Of a stretch of 40,018 nucleotides of DNA, positions 32,371-40,018 are shown piece by piece. Below the pieces are notes generated by a model. That model was given only the letters and a program-made list of their open reading frames with translations, searched no databases and was not told the origin of the DNA. Position 1 is the first letter of the stretch, and every line of letters begins with the position of its first letter. Made by a program: the position numbers and the translations under genes. Origin of the DNA: DASYCK01 sp036500205 (GTDB taxonomy: Bacteria; Myxococcota_A; Polyangia; Fen-1088); NCBI GenBank assembly GCA_036500205.1, contig DASYCK010000149.1:1-40018 (forward strand). The letters are read 5' to 3'.

Positions 32371-34440
32371 CTAGTTCGTCACCAGCTGCGGAAGGATGAG
32401 GCTGAACGTGCCGTCGCCGAGCGTGGTCGCCTCGGCGAGCGACACCGACGGGTCGACGCAGCTCGCGATGGGGGAGACACAGAACACCTGCACGAAGGCC
32501 CCCGCGACCGGGTTGCCGTTGGTCGTGATCGAGCCCGCGTAGGGCACCCCGGCGGGGAGCGTGATCGGACCGGTCGAGCCGCCGCTGCTCCCGACGGTCA
32601 TGGCGGGAAAGACCGTTCGCCCCAGCAACGTCGGTCCCGCGATCGGCAACACGGTGAGCTGGTAGGTCCGACCGGGATCGACGGAGAGCGTGAACGCACC
32701 ATTGCCGTCCGAGATCGCCGAGGCGACCATTCCGGTCGCTCCCGTCCCCACGTCGATCGCGTTCACCACCGCCCCCTGGACCGCGCTCTTGCTTCCCGTG
32801 CCGGTCAGCAAGGTTCCGGTCAAGGGCACCTTCTGCACCAGGTTGATGCTTCGAGCGGGGTTGCCATTCGACAGCGTCAGCGTGGTGGTGGTGACGGCGG
32901 CGGGCGCGGAGCCGGCGGGGGGAATGATGGTGACATCGTAGGCGCCGGCGGGAACGGGCGGGAAGGCCGCCAGCCCCGATGCGTCGGTCACGATGTCCTC
33001 GTTCACCGAGCCGGTGGCGCCGAGGACGGTGTCGCCGAAGCCGGGCGCGCTGACCACCAACGTTCCGGCGTTGGCGATGGGCGTGTGCAACGCCAGCCGC
33101 ACGTGCGCGTTGGCGACCGGCGTCGCACCGTCGATGCTCTTCACCGTGAGGGCCGGCGTCGCCGTGGTGAGGTCTGCCCACGTCATGGTGAGCGAAAGCG
33201 ACGCTCCCCCCATCGCCAGGGTCACGCCCGCGGCGTCGGTGGCGGTGATGTTCGCTTGCGGCAAGCCCGTCCCGTCGGGGGGAACGACGGTGGCCGACAT
33301 CGTCCCAGGCCGCGTCCACAGCGTCATGCTCCCGCCGCTGTCGCTGACGCCGATTGTCGACGGGAGGATCCCGCTCTTCAAGATCAAGCGCGCGTCTGGC
33401 ACCGGGGCGCCGTCGGAGGTCAGCATCTGAGCGGTGACGGGCGTCCCCTGATCGATGTCGACGGTGGCCCAGCTCGCCGGAAACGAGCTGGGGAGCAACA
33501 GCGGCGCGTACGGATCGGAAGGGACGACCAGCAGATCGTAGGTCTGCTGGGGGCGCAGGACGGTCATGATGGGCGTACGGCTGGTCTCGCCTTCGATGAC
33601 GAAGCTGTTCGCGGGACTGCTGATGCGAACGTAGGCGGTCATCAGGTTGCTCTGCCCCGCCTTGCGCGGCTTGATGGCGAAGGTCTGGCCCGGGTCGAGC
33701 GCGAAGTTTCCGTAGCTTCCGTCGACCAGCTTGACCTTCGATTCCTGCACCGGAAGTCCGGGAGCGGTGGTGCGGAACGTGAACGCCGCCCCTTGCGGGA
33801 CGGTCGCGTTGGCGACCGCCACCACGGGAAGGCATCGTGGATCGTCGACGCTGGCGGCGATGCGGTACGACCCTGACATGCTGACGGGAAACTCGGCGAC
33901 GGTGTCCGAGTCGTAGAGGCTGGGGACGACGTCGACCACGGTGCCGCCGACGGCGAACGTTATCGTCCAGGTCCAGCTGGGCGGATTGACCGACGCGCCG
34001 ATCACGATGCCCCTGACCCGGACCGTGACGCCGGCGCCCGCCTCGATTCCATCGAGGGAGCTCGGGGTCACCGGTTGAATGATGACGGAGCATCCCGCCG
34101 AGGTGCCGCCGGAGCCCGTGGCGCCACCGGCCCCCGAGGTTCCGCCACGACCGCCGGTCGCCGTGCTGCCGCCGCTGCCTGCCGACGTGCCGCCGCTCCC
34201 CTGTCGGCCCCCCGAGCCCGAGCTCGACGATCCTCCCGAACCGGCCGAGGTCCCCCCCGAGCCCGAGTTGCCGCCCGCGCCACTGCCCCCGATCCCGCCG
34301 TCCGAGTTCCCACCGGTCCCGAAGGCGTCAGTGCCCGAGCTCGCCCCGCACCCCTGAAACACGAACAGACCGATCCCCGCGACGCCCAGGATGACGGCGA
34401 AGGCCCCGGCGATCCTCCATTTGCGACGTTGCGTCTTCAT
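32371..34440 (-). CDS. Large lipoprotein with carboxypeptidase regulatory-like (beta-sandwich) repeats
   Basis: 689 residues. The signal peptide ends in a lipobox FQGC (about Cys31). A Gly/Ser/Thr-rich linker of about 85 residues follows. After a leading Ig-like domain (VTVRVRGIVIGAS, WTWTITFAVGG) there are about four carboxypeptidase-D-regulatory-type beta-sandwiches: DGAPVPDARLILKSG, ATPVANAHVRLALH, KSAVQGAVVNAIDVGTG and GNPVAGAFVQVFCVS, each ending with a GAYDVTI-type strand. Such repeats act as rigid stalks or sugar/protein-binding units on the cell surface. There is no enzyme domain. The ATG overlaps the stop of the upstream gene (ATGA), so the two lipoproteins are coupled. Confidence 0.82.
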   Translation of the reverse strand: MKTQRRKWRIAGAFAVILGVAGIGLFVFQGCGASSGTDAFGTGGNSDGGIGGSGAGGNSGSGGTSAGSGGSSSSGSGGRQGSGGTSAGSGGSTATGGRGGTSGAGGATGSGGTSAGCSVIIQPVTPSSLDGIEAGAGVTVRVRGIVIGASVNPPSWTWTITFAVGGTVVDVVPSLYDSDTVAEFPVSMSGSYRIAASVDDPRCLPVVAVANATVPQGAAFTFRTTAPGLPVQESKVKLVDGSYGNFALDPGQTFAIKPRKAGQSNLMTAYVRISSPANSFVIEGETSRTPIMTVLRPQQTYDLLVVPSDPYAPLLLPSSFPASWATVDIDQGTPVTAQMLTSDGAPVPDARLILKSGILPSTIGVSDSGGSMTLWTRPGTMSATVVPPDGTGLPQANITATDAAGVTLAMGGASLSLTMTWADLTTATPALTVKSIDGATPVANAHVRLALHTPIANAGTLVVSAPGFGDTVLGATGSVNEDIVTDASGLAAFPPVPAGAYDVTIIPPAGSAPAAVTTTTLTLSNGNPARSINLVQKVPLTGTLLTGTGSKSAVQGAVVNAIDVGTGATGMVASAISDGNGAFTLSVDPGRTYQLTVLPIAGPTLLGRTVFPAMTVGSSGGSTGPITLPAGVPYAGSITTNGNPVAGAFVQVFCVSPIASCVDPSVSLAEATTLGDGTFSLILPQLVTN

Positions 34441-35585
34441 ATGTCGAAGTTGATGACCCAGGTGACGCGCTGATAGCAGGTCGAGCCGGCCGGGGACGCG
34501 CAGAACGTCGCGCTGTCGTCACAGCCGGCCAGGCTGTCGCCGACCGCCATGTTCCGATCCCGCACCTCCAGCCGGACGATCAGGGTGTCGGTCAGGTTGT
34601 AGTTGGCCGGGATCATCAGCGTTCCGGTGTCGGTGTTGTCGATGTAATCCAGCGGGGCGCCCTGCTTGCCCGTGAACCAGCTGAAGTGCGGGACGTGCGA
34701 GGGCATGGCCGAATTTGGAAAGGGATCGCCGTCGTCATGGACCGCGACCGAGATGGTGTTCACGATCGTGGGATCCGCGTCCGTGAACGCCGCGCTGAAG
34801 GACGGGGAGCTCATGGCGATGCACGGGGGGGCATCGGCCAGCACGCGCAAGGGGAATTTTGTCAGCGGACTGTCGACCAACATCGAGTCGCTCACGATCA
34901 GCCCGATGGTGTACGTGACGGCGGTGAGGTCGGCCCGAAAGCACCGTGTGGAGTCAGGATCGGGGGTCGTGCTGGTGACGTCGCACGGGATGAACGTCCC
35001 CTGCGTATCGGGAAAGCTCCATTTGTAGGTGAGGGGATCGCCATCGGGGTCCGAGGACTGCAGTCCCGAGAGCTGGAACCTGGTGTACGCCGGATACGAA
35101 TCGCCGAGGGCCGGACTGGTCAACGAGACGATCGCGACCGGGGGATTGTTTCCCGGCGCGACCGGGAGGTTGTTCGCTGCCTCGGCGCCGTAGCGATCCT
35201 TGGCGAAGGCCCAGACGCAAAAAGGCGCCCCGGTCAGATAGGCCGGGACGGTGGTCGTCGTCTCCATCAAGGGATCGCCGCTGGGCGCGTGCATGGGCCA
35301 GGTCGACGGATCCCGCACGTCCGGGCAACCGCCCGCGAGCCAGGCCCAGGTCCAGGTCAAGGTCAACGGATCCTGGTCGGGGTCGTAGCCGGTGGCCCTG
35401 AACATCACGGGCATGCCGCGCACCACCCCGCCGATCGGTTCAATCGACATCACGACCGGAGCCCCGTTGATGGGGTGGGTGAAACAGCCCGCCACGGCGA
35501 GCGCCATCGCCGCGAGGACGAACGGGGTGCGGTCGCCGGGCGCGAGAGCCCGGGTTTCGGTCGAACGTCGCGTTACCGGAAGCAC
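34437..35585 (-). CDS. Lipoprotein with PKD-like domains
   Basis: 382 residues from GTG 35585, chosen because it gives a basic n-region (RRSTETRALAPGDR) before the hydrophobic core and lipobox AVAGC. Longer TTG starts overlap the sigma-54 site. Ig/PKD-like sandwiches are visible by their DPDxDPLT turn: FRATGYDPDQDPLTLTWTW and SGLQSSDPDGDPLTYKWSF, with later ADPTIVNTISVAVHDDGDPF. Several cysteine pairs suggest disulfides. Such domains mediate surface adhesion or binding. The stop overlaps the start of the 689-residue lipoprotein (ATGA), so both are probably made together as partner surface proteins. Confidence 0.8.
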   Translation of the reverse strand: MLPVTRRSTETRALAPGDRTPFVLAAMALAVAGCFTHPINGAPVVMSIEPIGGVVRGMPVMFRATGYDPDQDPLTLTWTWAWLAGGCPDVRDPSTWPMHAPSGDPLMETTTTVPAYLTGAPFCVWAFAKDRYGAEAANNLPVAPGNNPPVAIVSLTSPALGDSYPAYTRFQLSGLQSSDPDGDPLTYKWSFPDTQGTFIPCDVTSTTPDPDSTRCFRADLTAVTYTIGLIVSDSMLVDSPLTKFPLRVLADAPPCIAMSSPSFSAAFTDADPTIVNTISVAVHDDGDPFPNSAMPSHVPHFSWFTGKQGAPLDYIDNTDTGTLMIPANYNLTDTLIVRLEVRDRNMAVGDSLAGCDDSATFCASPAGSTCYQRVTWVINFDI

Positions 35586-35766
35586 ACACCGGGGCAATTT
35601 CAGCAATGTATGGGCCAAGCCAATGTCCTCACGATCGTGGCGATTCCTGCCGCCGTTTCTACGATCCTGCACCGACCACCTTCCCAACCGGACAATCCTG
35701 TCGTGATTCGGTCACCAAGGAAAGGGGTGGTCTCTCGCCCCGGCCTGGCCCGGAAGTGCGCCGCGC
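35586..35766. other. Gap between the lipoprotein operon and the second kinase
   Basis: 181 bases with no gene. Besides the sigma-54 site there is no clear terminator for the kinase gene that ends at 35767 on the same strand, so read-through into the lipoprotein pair is possible. Confidence 0.35.
35602..35618 (-). promoter_or_regulatory. Sigma-54-type promoter candidate for the two coupled lipoproteins
   Basis: Minus strand TTGGC at 35618-35614 and TTGCT at 35606-35602 with exact GG-N10-GC spacing. The -12 half is perfect; the -24 half is TTGGCCC instead of TTGGCAC. It would start transcription near 35591, close to the chosen GTG (35585), so either the leader is very short or the real start is elsewhere. 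Confidence 0.45.
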
Positions 35767-37848
35767 TCAGTCCATCTCGGCCAGGTCGGTCTCCACCAGC
35801 AGGTACAGTGACCGCAGGAACGTCACCAGCTCATCGGGCGCGGTGAATTGTGACATCCACGAGCGCATCGTCCGCTCCCCCTCCAGCAGCCCCATCACCT
35901 CGCGCGGCGTGGGCCCCAGGCGAAACGCGTCGGGGTCGATGCGCCGCCGCTCGGACCGCCTGGGCTTGCTGTCGAGCAGCGCGGAGAAGCGCTCCTCCAG
36001 GTCCTCGAAGGGAACGGTCAGCACGCCCGCCCCCAGGATCTCGAACGCGTCGAGGCCGAGAGGGAAGCTCTCCTGCGTGTTCTCGACGCCGCGATAGAAC
36101 GCGAAGCTGCCACGCGACCAGCGGAACACGTCGATGACCCGATCGCGCACCTGCTGCGAGAGCTGGCGAAACACGTCGAGTGGGCGCATCAGCCCCAGCC
36201 CCACCAGCGTGTCGCCGAGCTTGCCGGAGAAGTGGGGAAGCATGCCCAGCGCCATCTCCAGCTCGGCCTGGCGCAGGACCCCGCGCGAGACCAGATAAGC
36301 GCCGAAGCGGTCGCTGGGAACGCTGGAGTTGACCGACTCGGGCGCGCCGGCTTGCAGGAAGACCTCCTTGATTTCACCGTCGCGCTCGAAGCGCAGCAGG
36401 CCCGTCTCGCCCGCCACGGTGACATCCGCCAGCACGCGCAGCGGCGAGATGACGCCCAGATCGCCGGCGCTGTCGGGCGGGCGATCGGGCGCCGCCGAGG
36501 TGAAACGGCCCAGATCCGTGCGCGTATCGACGAAGGTGGAGTGGGGCGGCAGAGCCCCCGGCGCCTGAAACGCCGGCGAGGCGGCCGCCGGGGTCCAGCC
36601 CGTGCGCCGACCGGCGCCGCTCAACAGGGCGCCGCTCCAGTTTTCGCCGTCGCCGACGGGCGTCTCGGGCGCCGTGACGACGCCTGGCACCGACGCGGGG
36701 CCGGGAAGCTCCCCCGCCACGCCCCGGTTCGCGGCGCCTGGTCCGTCGTCGAGCGCGGCCGGCGGGATGCGCGCCGCCATCGGACGCACGGGCGCCGGCT
36801 CGGCGGCGTTCGCCACGGCGTAGGTGACCGCGGGAGCCGTCGCCGCCTTCGACTGCGGCGCTGACAGCCGCCGCCCGCGCAGCTGCACGCGGGCCAGCGC
36901 TTCCGGCGAGGCGTCCACCAGATCGGCCATGAACCCCCGCAGATCGGCCGGGCCGACTCGCACCCCCTGCGAGAACAGGTAGTCGCTCAGGTGGTCGCGA
37001 AATTCGGCGGCGCTCTGATAGCGCTGGGCGGGATCGCGGCGCAGCGCCTTGCGGACGATCGCCGACAGCTCCGCCGGGATGTCGTGACCGTAACGCTCGA
37101 GCCGCTCGATGCGCGCGTCGCGCACCATCAGCAGCACGTCCAGATCGTTCTGCGCCGTGAACAGCCGCCGCCCCATGAACGCCTCGGCCAGCACGATGCC
37201 GACGGCGAACAGGTCCGAGCGGCCGTCGAGCGCGCCCCCCACCACCTGCTCGGGCGACATGTACCCGTACTTCCCCTTCAACGTCCCGGCCTGCGTGTCG
37301 GCGCCGCGATCGTCGGCGTGGGCGATGCCGAAGTCGCCCAGCTTCACCTCGCCGTGACGGGCGATGAAGATGTTCGACGGCGAGATGTCGCGGTGCACGA
37401 GCCGCATGGGGCGCCCCTCCATGTCGAGGGCGGTGTGCGCGTAGTCGAGCGCGTCGAGGATCTCGGCCACCACGAACACCACCAGATTGAGCGGAACGCG
37501 CACCCGCTTCTGCGCCGCCGCGCGCAACAGCGCCAGCGCGTCCGCCCCGTCGATGTATTCGAGGGCGATGAAGTACTGGCCGCCCACGTCGCCGAAGTCG
37601 AGCACCTGCACCACCTTGGGGTGGGTCAGCTGGGCCATCAGCTTGGCCTCGTCGATGAACATCGCCACGAAGGCCGGATCCGCCGCCAGGTGGGGGAGGA
37701 TGCGCTTGATGACGATGACCTTCTCGAAGCCGTGCGACGAGACGATCTTGGCGCGGAACACCTCTGCCATGCCCCCGGTGGCGAGCCGCTCGATGAGCGT
37801 GTAGCGCCCGAAAATCGAGGGAAGATCGACCTGTCCCTCTTGTGGCAT
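35767..37848 (-). CDS. Cytoplasmic Ser/Thr protein kinase with DUF4388/PATAN-like C-terminal domain
   Basis: 693 residues. The N-terminal Hanks-type kinase has Gly loop RLATGGMAEVF, Lys48 (VIVIKRILP), HRDISPSNI (Asp154), DFG at 172-174 and GTLKGKYGYMSPEQ; it looks active. A Pro/Ala-rich linker of about 130 residues follows. The C-terminal part (about residues 455-640) has the DUF4388/PATAN pattern: LLRFERDGEIKEVFLQAG, SDRFGAYLVSRGVLRQAELE, KLGDTLVGLGLM and VFRWSRGSFAFYRG. In other proteins this domain links to two-component and gliding or signalling systems. There is no membrane helix, so the kinase should be soluble. The upstream ferritin-like gene is on the same strand, 76 bases away. Its kinase half is the paralogue of the PEGA kinase at 7755-9425. 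Confidence 0.94.
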   Translation of the reverse strand: MPQEGQVDLPSIFGRYTLIERLATGGMAEVFRAKIVSSHGFEKVIVIKRILPHLAADPAFVAMFIDEAKLMAQLTHPKVVQVLDFGDVGGQYFIALEYIDGADALALLRAAAQKRVRVPLNLVVFVVAEILDALDYAHTALDMEGRPMRLVHRDISPSNIFIARHGEVKLGDFGIAHADDRGADTQAGTLKGKYGYMSPEQVVGGALDGRSDLFAVGIVLAEAFMGRRLFTAQNDLDVLLMVRDARIERLERYGHDIPAELSAIVRKALRRDPAQRYQSAAEFRDHLSDYLFSQGVRVGPADLRGFMADLVDASPEALARVQLRGRRLSAPQSKAATAPAVTYAVANAAEPAPVRPMAARIPPAALDDGPGAANRGVAGELPGPASVPGVVTAPETPVGDGENWSGALLSGAGRRTGWTPAAASPAFQAPGALPPHSTFVDTRTDLGRFTSAAPDRPPDSAGDLGVISPLRVLADVTVAGETGLLRFERDGEIKEVFLQAGAPESVNSSVPSDRFGAYLVSRGVLRQAELEMALGMLPHFSGKLGDTLVGLGLMRPLDVFRQLSQQVRDRVIDVFRWSRGSFAFYRGVENTQESFPLGLDAFEILGAGVLTVPFEDLEERFSALLDSKPRRSERRRIDPDAFRLGPTPREVMGLLEGERTMRSWMSQFTAPDELVTFLRSLYLLVETDLAEMD

Positions 37849-37859
37849 GCCGACTGGAA

Positions 37860-37868
37860 ACTATACCA
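37860..37868 (-). promoter_or_regulatory. Extended -10 promoter for the second kinase
   Basis: Minus strand TGG followed at once by TATAGT (37868-37860) is an extended -10 element. There is no good -35, as expected for this class. The start would lie about 12 bases before the ATG at 37848. Confidence 0.5.
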
Positions 37869-37924
37869 AGCGGGACATCGGGCGCTAGGAACCCCGGGGC
37901 GCAATTCGCCGGTTTGTCCGGGGT

Positions 37925-38593
37925 TTAGCTGGCCGCCGGCACGGTCCGCCGCTTGGGGAGCGACTTGCGGAGCTGCAGGGGATCCACCGCCTCGCCCGCC
38001 AGCTCGACGATCCGGAAGGCGGCGCGTCGGGCCCGGGCCTGGCATTCCTCGGTCGGGGCGTGCCCGAGCAGCGACTGCCAGCCGGTGTCCATCACCCGCC
38101 GTTCGTCGTCGGCGATCTGGCTCCCCAGCAGGTCCGCCGTCTCGCTGTCGCCGTGCTCACGACACAGCTCGGCGAAGATGGTCAGCCGCCCCACCTGGAA
38201 CGTCCGCAGGGTGACCTCCCCGGCGGACGACCGTTCTTCCGGCGTCTGCAGGCTGCGCAGGAACCCGAAGAACCGCGAATATCCCCCCTGGCGCGGGTCG
38301 AACGGCTCGACGCCCAGCGCCGCCAGCCGGGTGGCCAGCAGGCGATGGTGCCCGGCGGCGGAGCCACAGGTCTCGGCGAAGCCGATCTTCATGGCCAGAT
38401 CTTCGCAGTCGACGAACCACAGCGCCGCGACTTCCGCCGATTCGATGGCGTCCTTCATGGCCAGCCGCACGAAGTCGAGCGGCTCCAGCGTCTCCTTGGC
38501 GATGGCGGCGCGCAGGGTCACCAAATGTCGTTCGAGGGACGCCTGGTTCTTGGTGTGAAAGTCGCGGATGAACGTTTCGGCGTCTGCTGCCAT
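37925..38593 (-). CDS. Ferritin-like helical protein, unknown function
   Basis: 222 residues from ATG 38593, with AGGA nine bases upstream. The sequence is nearly all helix with Glu/His pairs spaced as in ferritin-like four-helix bundles: EPLDFVRLAMKDAIESAEVA, AMKIGFAETCGSAAGHHRLL, TLRTFQVGRLTIFAELCREH and LGSQIADDERRVMDTGWQ, where E, E..H, E and E/D could form a di-iron site. This fold assignment is by pattern only. No signal peptide, so it is cytoplasmic. The divergent start of the MYXO-CTERM gene is 58 bases away. Its neighbour on the same strand is a Ser/Thr kinase; a functional link is not shown. Confidence 0.6.
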   Translation of the reverse strand: MAADAETFIRDFHTKNQASLERHLVTLRAAIAKETLEPLDFVRLAMKDAIESAEVAALWFVDCEDLAMKIGFAETCGSAAGHHRLLATRLAALGVEPFDPRQGGYSRFFGFLRSLQTPEERSSAGEVTLRTFQVGRLTIFAELCREHGDSETADLLGSQIADDERRVMDTGWQSLLGHAPTEECQARARRAAFRIVELAGEAVDPLQLRKSLPKRRTVPAAS

Positions 38594-38651
38594 GGGAGTG
38601 AATCCTGAGGTTCGTTGCGGCGCATCGTCAAGCAACATCGGGAAGGTGACG

Positions 38652-39968
38652 ATGGGGAATCGAGTCGTACGGATGGTACACCCACATCGTTCCCCGAGGG
38701 GCCTCTTTGATGCCCTGCTGGCCGCGGCGCTCCTGGTGGGAGGCGCCGGGCGTGCCGCGTCCGCGGCCCCGCTCGAGAACGACATGGTCTCGGTCGAGAT
38801 GACCGAGTCGGCCGCCACGGCCGCCGATGCCGGGACCAGCGCGGCGGCGCCAGCGGTGATCTACCTCGCCTACGCCGACGGAACCGCGCTGCCGACCACC
38901 AACCCCAACGCCTGTGTCGGCATCGCGCCCAGGTTCAACTGCACGTTCGCGAGCACGCTGAAGGACTGCCAGCGGCAGATTCAGACCTACCTCGACAGGT
39001 GGTACGCCGACTTCAACGTCGTGTTCACCTTGACCCGTCCCACCTCGGGCCCGTTCTATACCGAGGTGGTCAGCTCGGGGGGCGGCGGCTGGTGCAACGC
39101 CAGCGCGACCACGGCCGGGATCGCGCCGTTCTATTGCAAGGATCTGGCGGGCGGCGTCGCCTACACGTTCATGGGGGGGCAGGCGGCCAAGGAGACGGCG
39201 ATCATCATCGCGCAGGAGCAGGCGCACCTGGTCGGCCTCGAGCACACCAAGAGCACGCAGGACGTGATGGATCCGACGATCTGCCCGAACTGCGACGGCT
39301 TCCAGAACGTCGTCAATCAGGTGGACGGCGATCGCTGCGGCCGGGCCACGCAGAACTCGTACCAGATGATGCTGGGCGACCTGGGGGCGTGGCCGGGCGG
39401 CGTCAAGCCGACGCCGTTCGGGTGCGACCCCGACACGGCCGCCCCCTCGGTGTCGATCGTCTCGCCCGCCAATCAGGCGCGCGTGACCAGCAGCTTCCAG
39501 CTGACCGCGCGCGCCACGGACGACTGCGCCGTGAAGACGGTCTCGGTGAAGGTGTCGCCCATGGGCTTGCAGACGTCGTCGTCGGCGCCCCCCTTTACCT
39601 GGACGTTGACCCGCATCACCGGGCAGCAGACCATCACGGTGACCGCCACGGACGCCTCGGGGAAATCGAGCAGCGCCTCGGTGGTGGTGAACGCGCCGGG
39701 CTCGGACGGCGGCGTGGCCGACGCGGGCGCCACCGACGGCAAGACCACGGATGCGAAGACGATGGTCGCGGGCGACGCCGCTGGCGGCGACGGCGGGACG
39801 GCGGAGGTCAACGGCGGCCAGGCGGGCGGGTGCGCCATCGCCGGTGGCCCCGGGACCGGCTTCGTCGCCTCGGCGGCCGTCGCGCTGGCGCTGCTGCTGG
39901 CCTGGGCGCACCGTCGCCGGTCGGTCGCGCAACGGGTTCGCCCCCGGCGGACCGATCGCCGTCGCTGA
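38652..39968 (+). CDS. Metzincin-like secreted protein with altered zinc motif and MYXO-CTERM-like tail
   Basis: 438 residues from ATG 38652 (GGAAGGTG just upstream). The signal peptide ends near AASA. Residues about 60-260 resemble a matrixin/metzincin protease: QEQAHLVGLEH at 188-198 has the HExxHxxGxxH spacing, but the first His is Gln188, and a Met-turn-like DVMDP follows. Then come cysteine-rich loops (CPNCDGF) and an Ig-like domain (SIVSPANQARVTSSFQLTAR). A Gly/Asp/Ala-rich linker leads to a MYXO-CTERM-like tail: GGCAIAGG, a hydrophobic stretch ending LALLLAWA, then RRR, which is cut and used for surface anchoring in Myxococcota. With one zinc ligand lost it may be inactive or use another ligand. 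The last 50 bases of the window hold a TATAAC but no clear promoter. Confidence 0.82.
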   Translation: MGNRVVRMVHPHRSPRGLFDALLAAALLVGGAGRAASAAPLENDMVSVEMTESAATAADAGTSAAAPAVIYLAYADGTALPTTNPNACVGIAPRFNCTFASTLKDCQRQIQTYLDRWYADFNVVFTLTRPTSGPFYTEVVSSGGGGWCNASATTAGIAPFYCKDLAGGVAYTFMGGQAAKETAIIIAQEQAHLVGLEHTKSTQDVMDPTICPNCDGFQNVVNQVDGDRCGRATQNSYQMMLGDLGAWPGGVKPTPFGCDPDTAAPSVSIVSPANQARVTSSFQLTARATDDCAVKTVSVKVSPMGLQTSSSAPPFTWTLTRITGQQTITVTATDASGKSSSASVVVNAPGSDGGVADAGATDGKTTDAKTMVAGDAAGGDGGTAEVNGGQAGGCAIAGGPGTGFVASAAVALALLLAWAHRRRSVAQRVRPRRTDRRR

Positions 39969-40018
39969 GCGGACCGTCCGTGACCGGATCGGACCGGACG
40001 CTGCTATAACGCGGGGCA

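Noticed and set aside
31519..34093. Long frames on both strands around the GST-like gene and the large lipoprotein
   Set aside because: Antisense or out-of-frame readings; real genes with signal peptides and family motifs cover the region.
40005..40010. TATAAC at the right edge as a -10 element
   Set aside because: The best -35 (GTGACC) is 19 bases away and weak, and no downstream gene can be seen.

Overview
The window reads as a very GC-rich chromosome segment of a predatory/social Myxococcota bacterium, most likely of the Polyangia type. The grounds are: two Ser/Thr kinases of the myxobacterial kind (one with a PEGA domain, one with a DUF4388/PATAN tail), a caspase-like protease, an ECF sigma/zinc-binding anti-sigma pair, a protein with a MYXO-CTERM-like tail, several lipoproteins with long Gly/Ser/Thr linkers, and strong G/C third-position bias. 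No rRNA, tRNA, CRISPR array, phage or insertion sequence was seen.

Layout. 1-3353 (minus): a TonB-dependent receptor with a TonB-C-like domain at its N-terminus (cut by the left edge), a small secreted Cys/His protein just upstream of it, and a DUF3105 lipoprotein. 3373-4631 (minus): smpB and a ComF-type phosphoribosyltransferase. 4819-6734 (plus): a lipoprotein gene broken by a one-base frameshift, a tautomerase and a Gly/His-rich lipoprotein. 6754-7587 (minus): thiD. 7755-13602 (plus): PEGA Ser/Thr kinase, caspase/beta-barrel protein, Cys-rich envelope protein, ECF sigma factor and anti-sigma factor. The last four genes are coupled or nearly so. 13653-14612: a DUF481 outer-membrane protein. 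14737-16074 (minus): myo-inositol-1-phosphate synthase.

16374-21612 is the conserved translation/nucleotide block rpsB-tsf-pyrH-frr. It is interrupted by a minus-strand membrane protein with a discoidin-like domain and followed by a lamin-tail-like protein and a PHA-granule family protein. 22695-24701: an OmpA-family protein with thrombospondin type 3 repeats. 25201-27984: a glutamine amidotransferase and the two putrescine genes aguB and aguA. 27996-29171 (minus): a GH11 xylanase lipoprotein. 29414-32368: a DUF2171 protein behind a sigma-54-like promoter, an RsmJ/YpiP-like methyltransferase, a DMT exporter and a GST-like protein. 32371-35585 (minus): two translationally coupled lipoproteins behind a second sigma-54-like site. 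35767-38593 (minus): the second kinase and a ferritin-like protein. 38652-39968 (plus): a metzincin-like protein whose first zinc-binding His is replaced by Gln.

Two things stand out. (1) The kinase / caspase-barrel / Cys-rich protein / ECF sigma / anti-sigma cluster looks like one envelope signalling and proteolysis module. (2) A family of composite hairpin elements (14619-14739, 17307-17400, 24702-24892) begins each time at the stop codon of an upstream gene, in the same orientation relative to that gene. It is built from a G6/C6 hairpin, a middle segment and a second hairpin.
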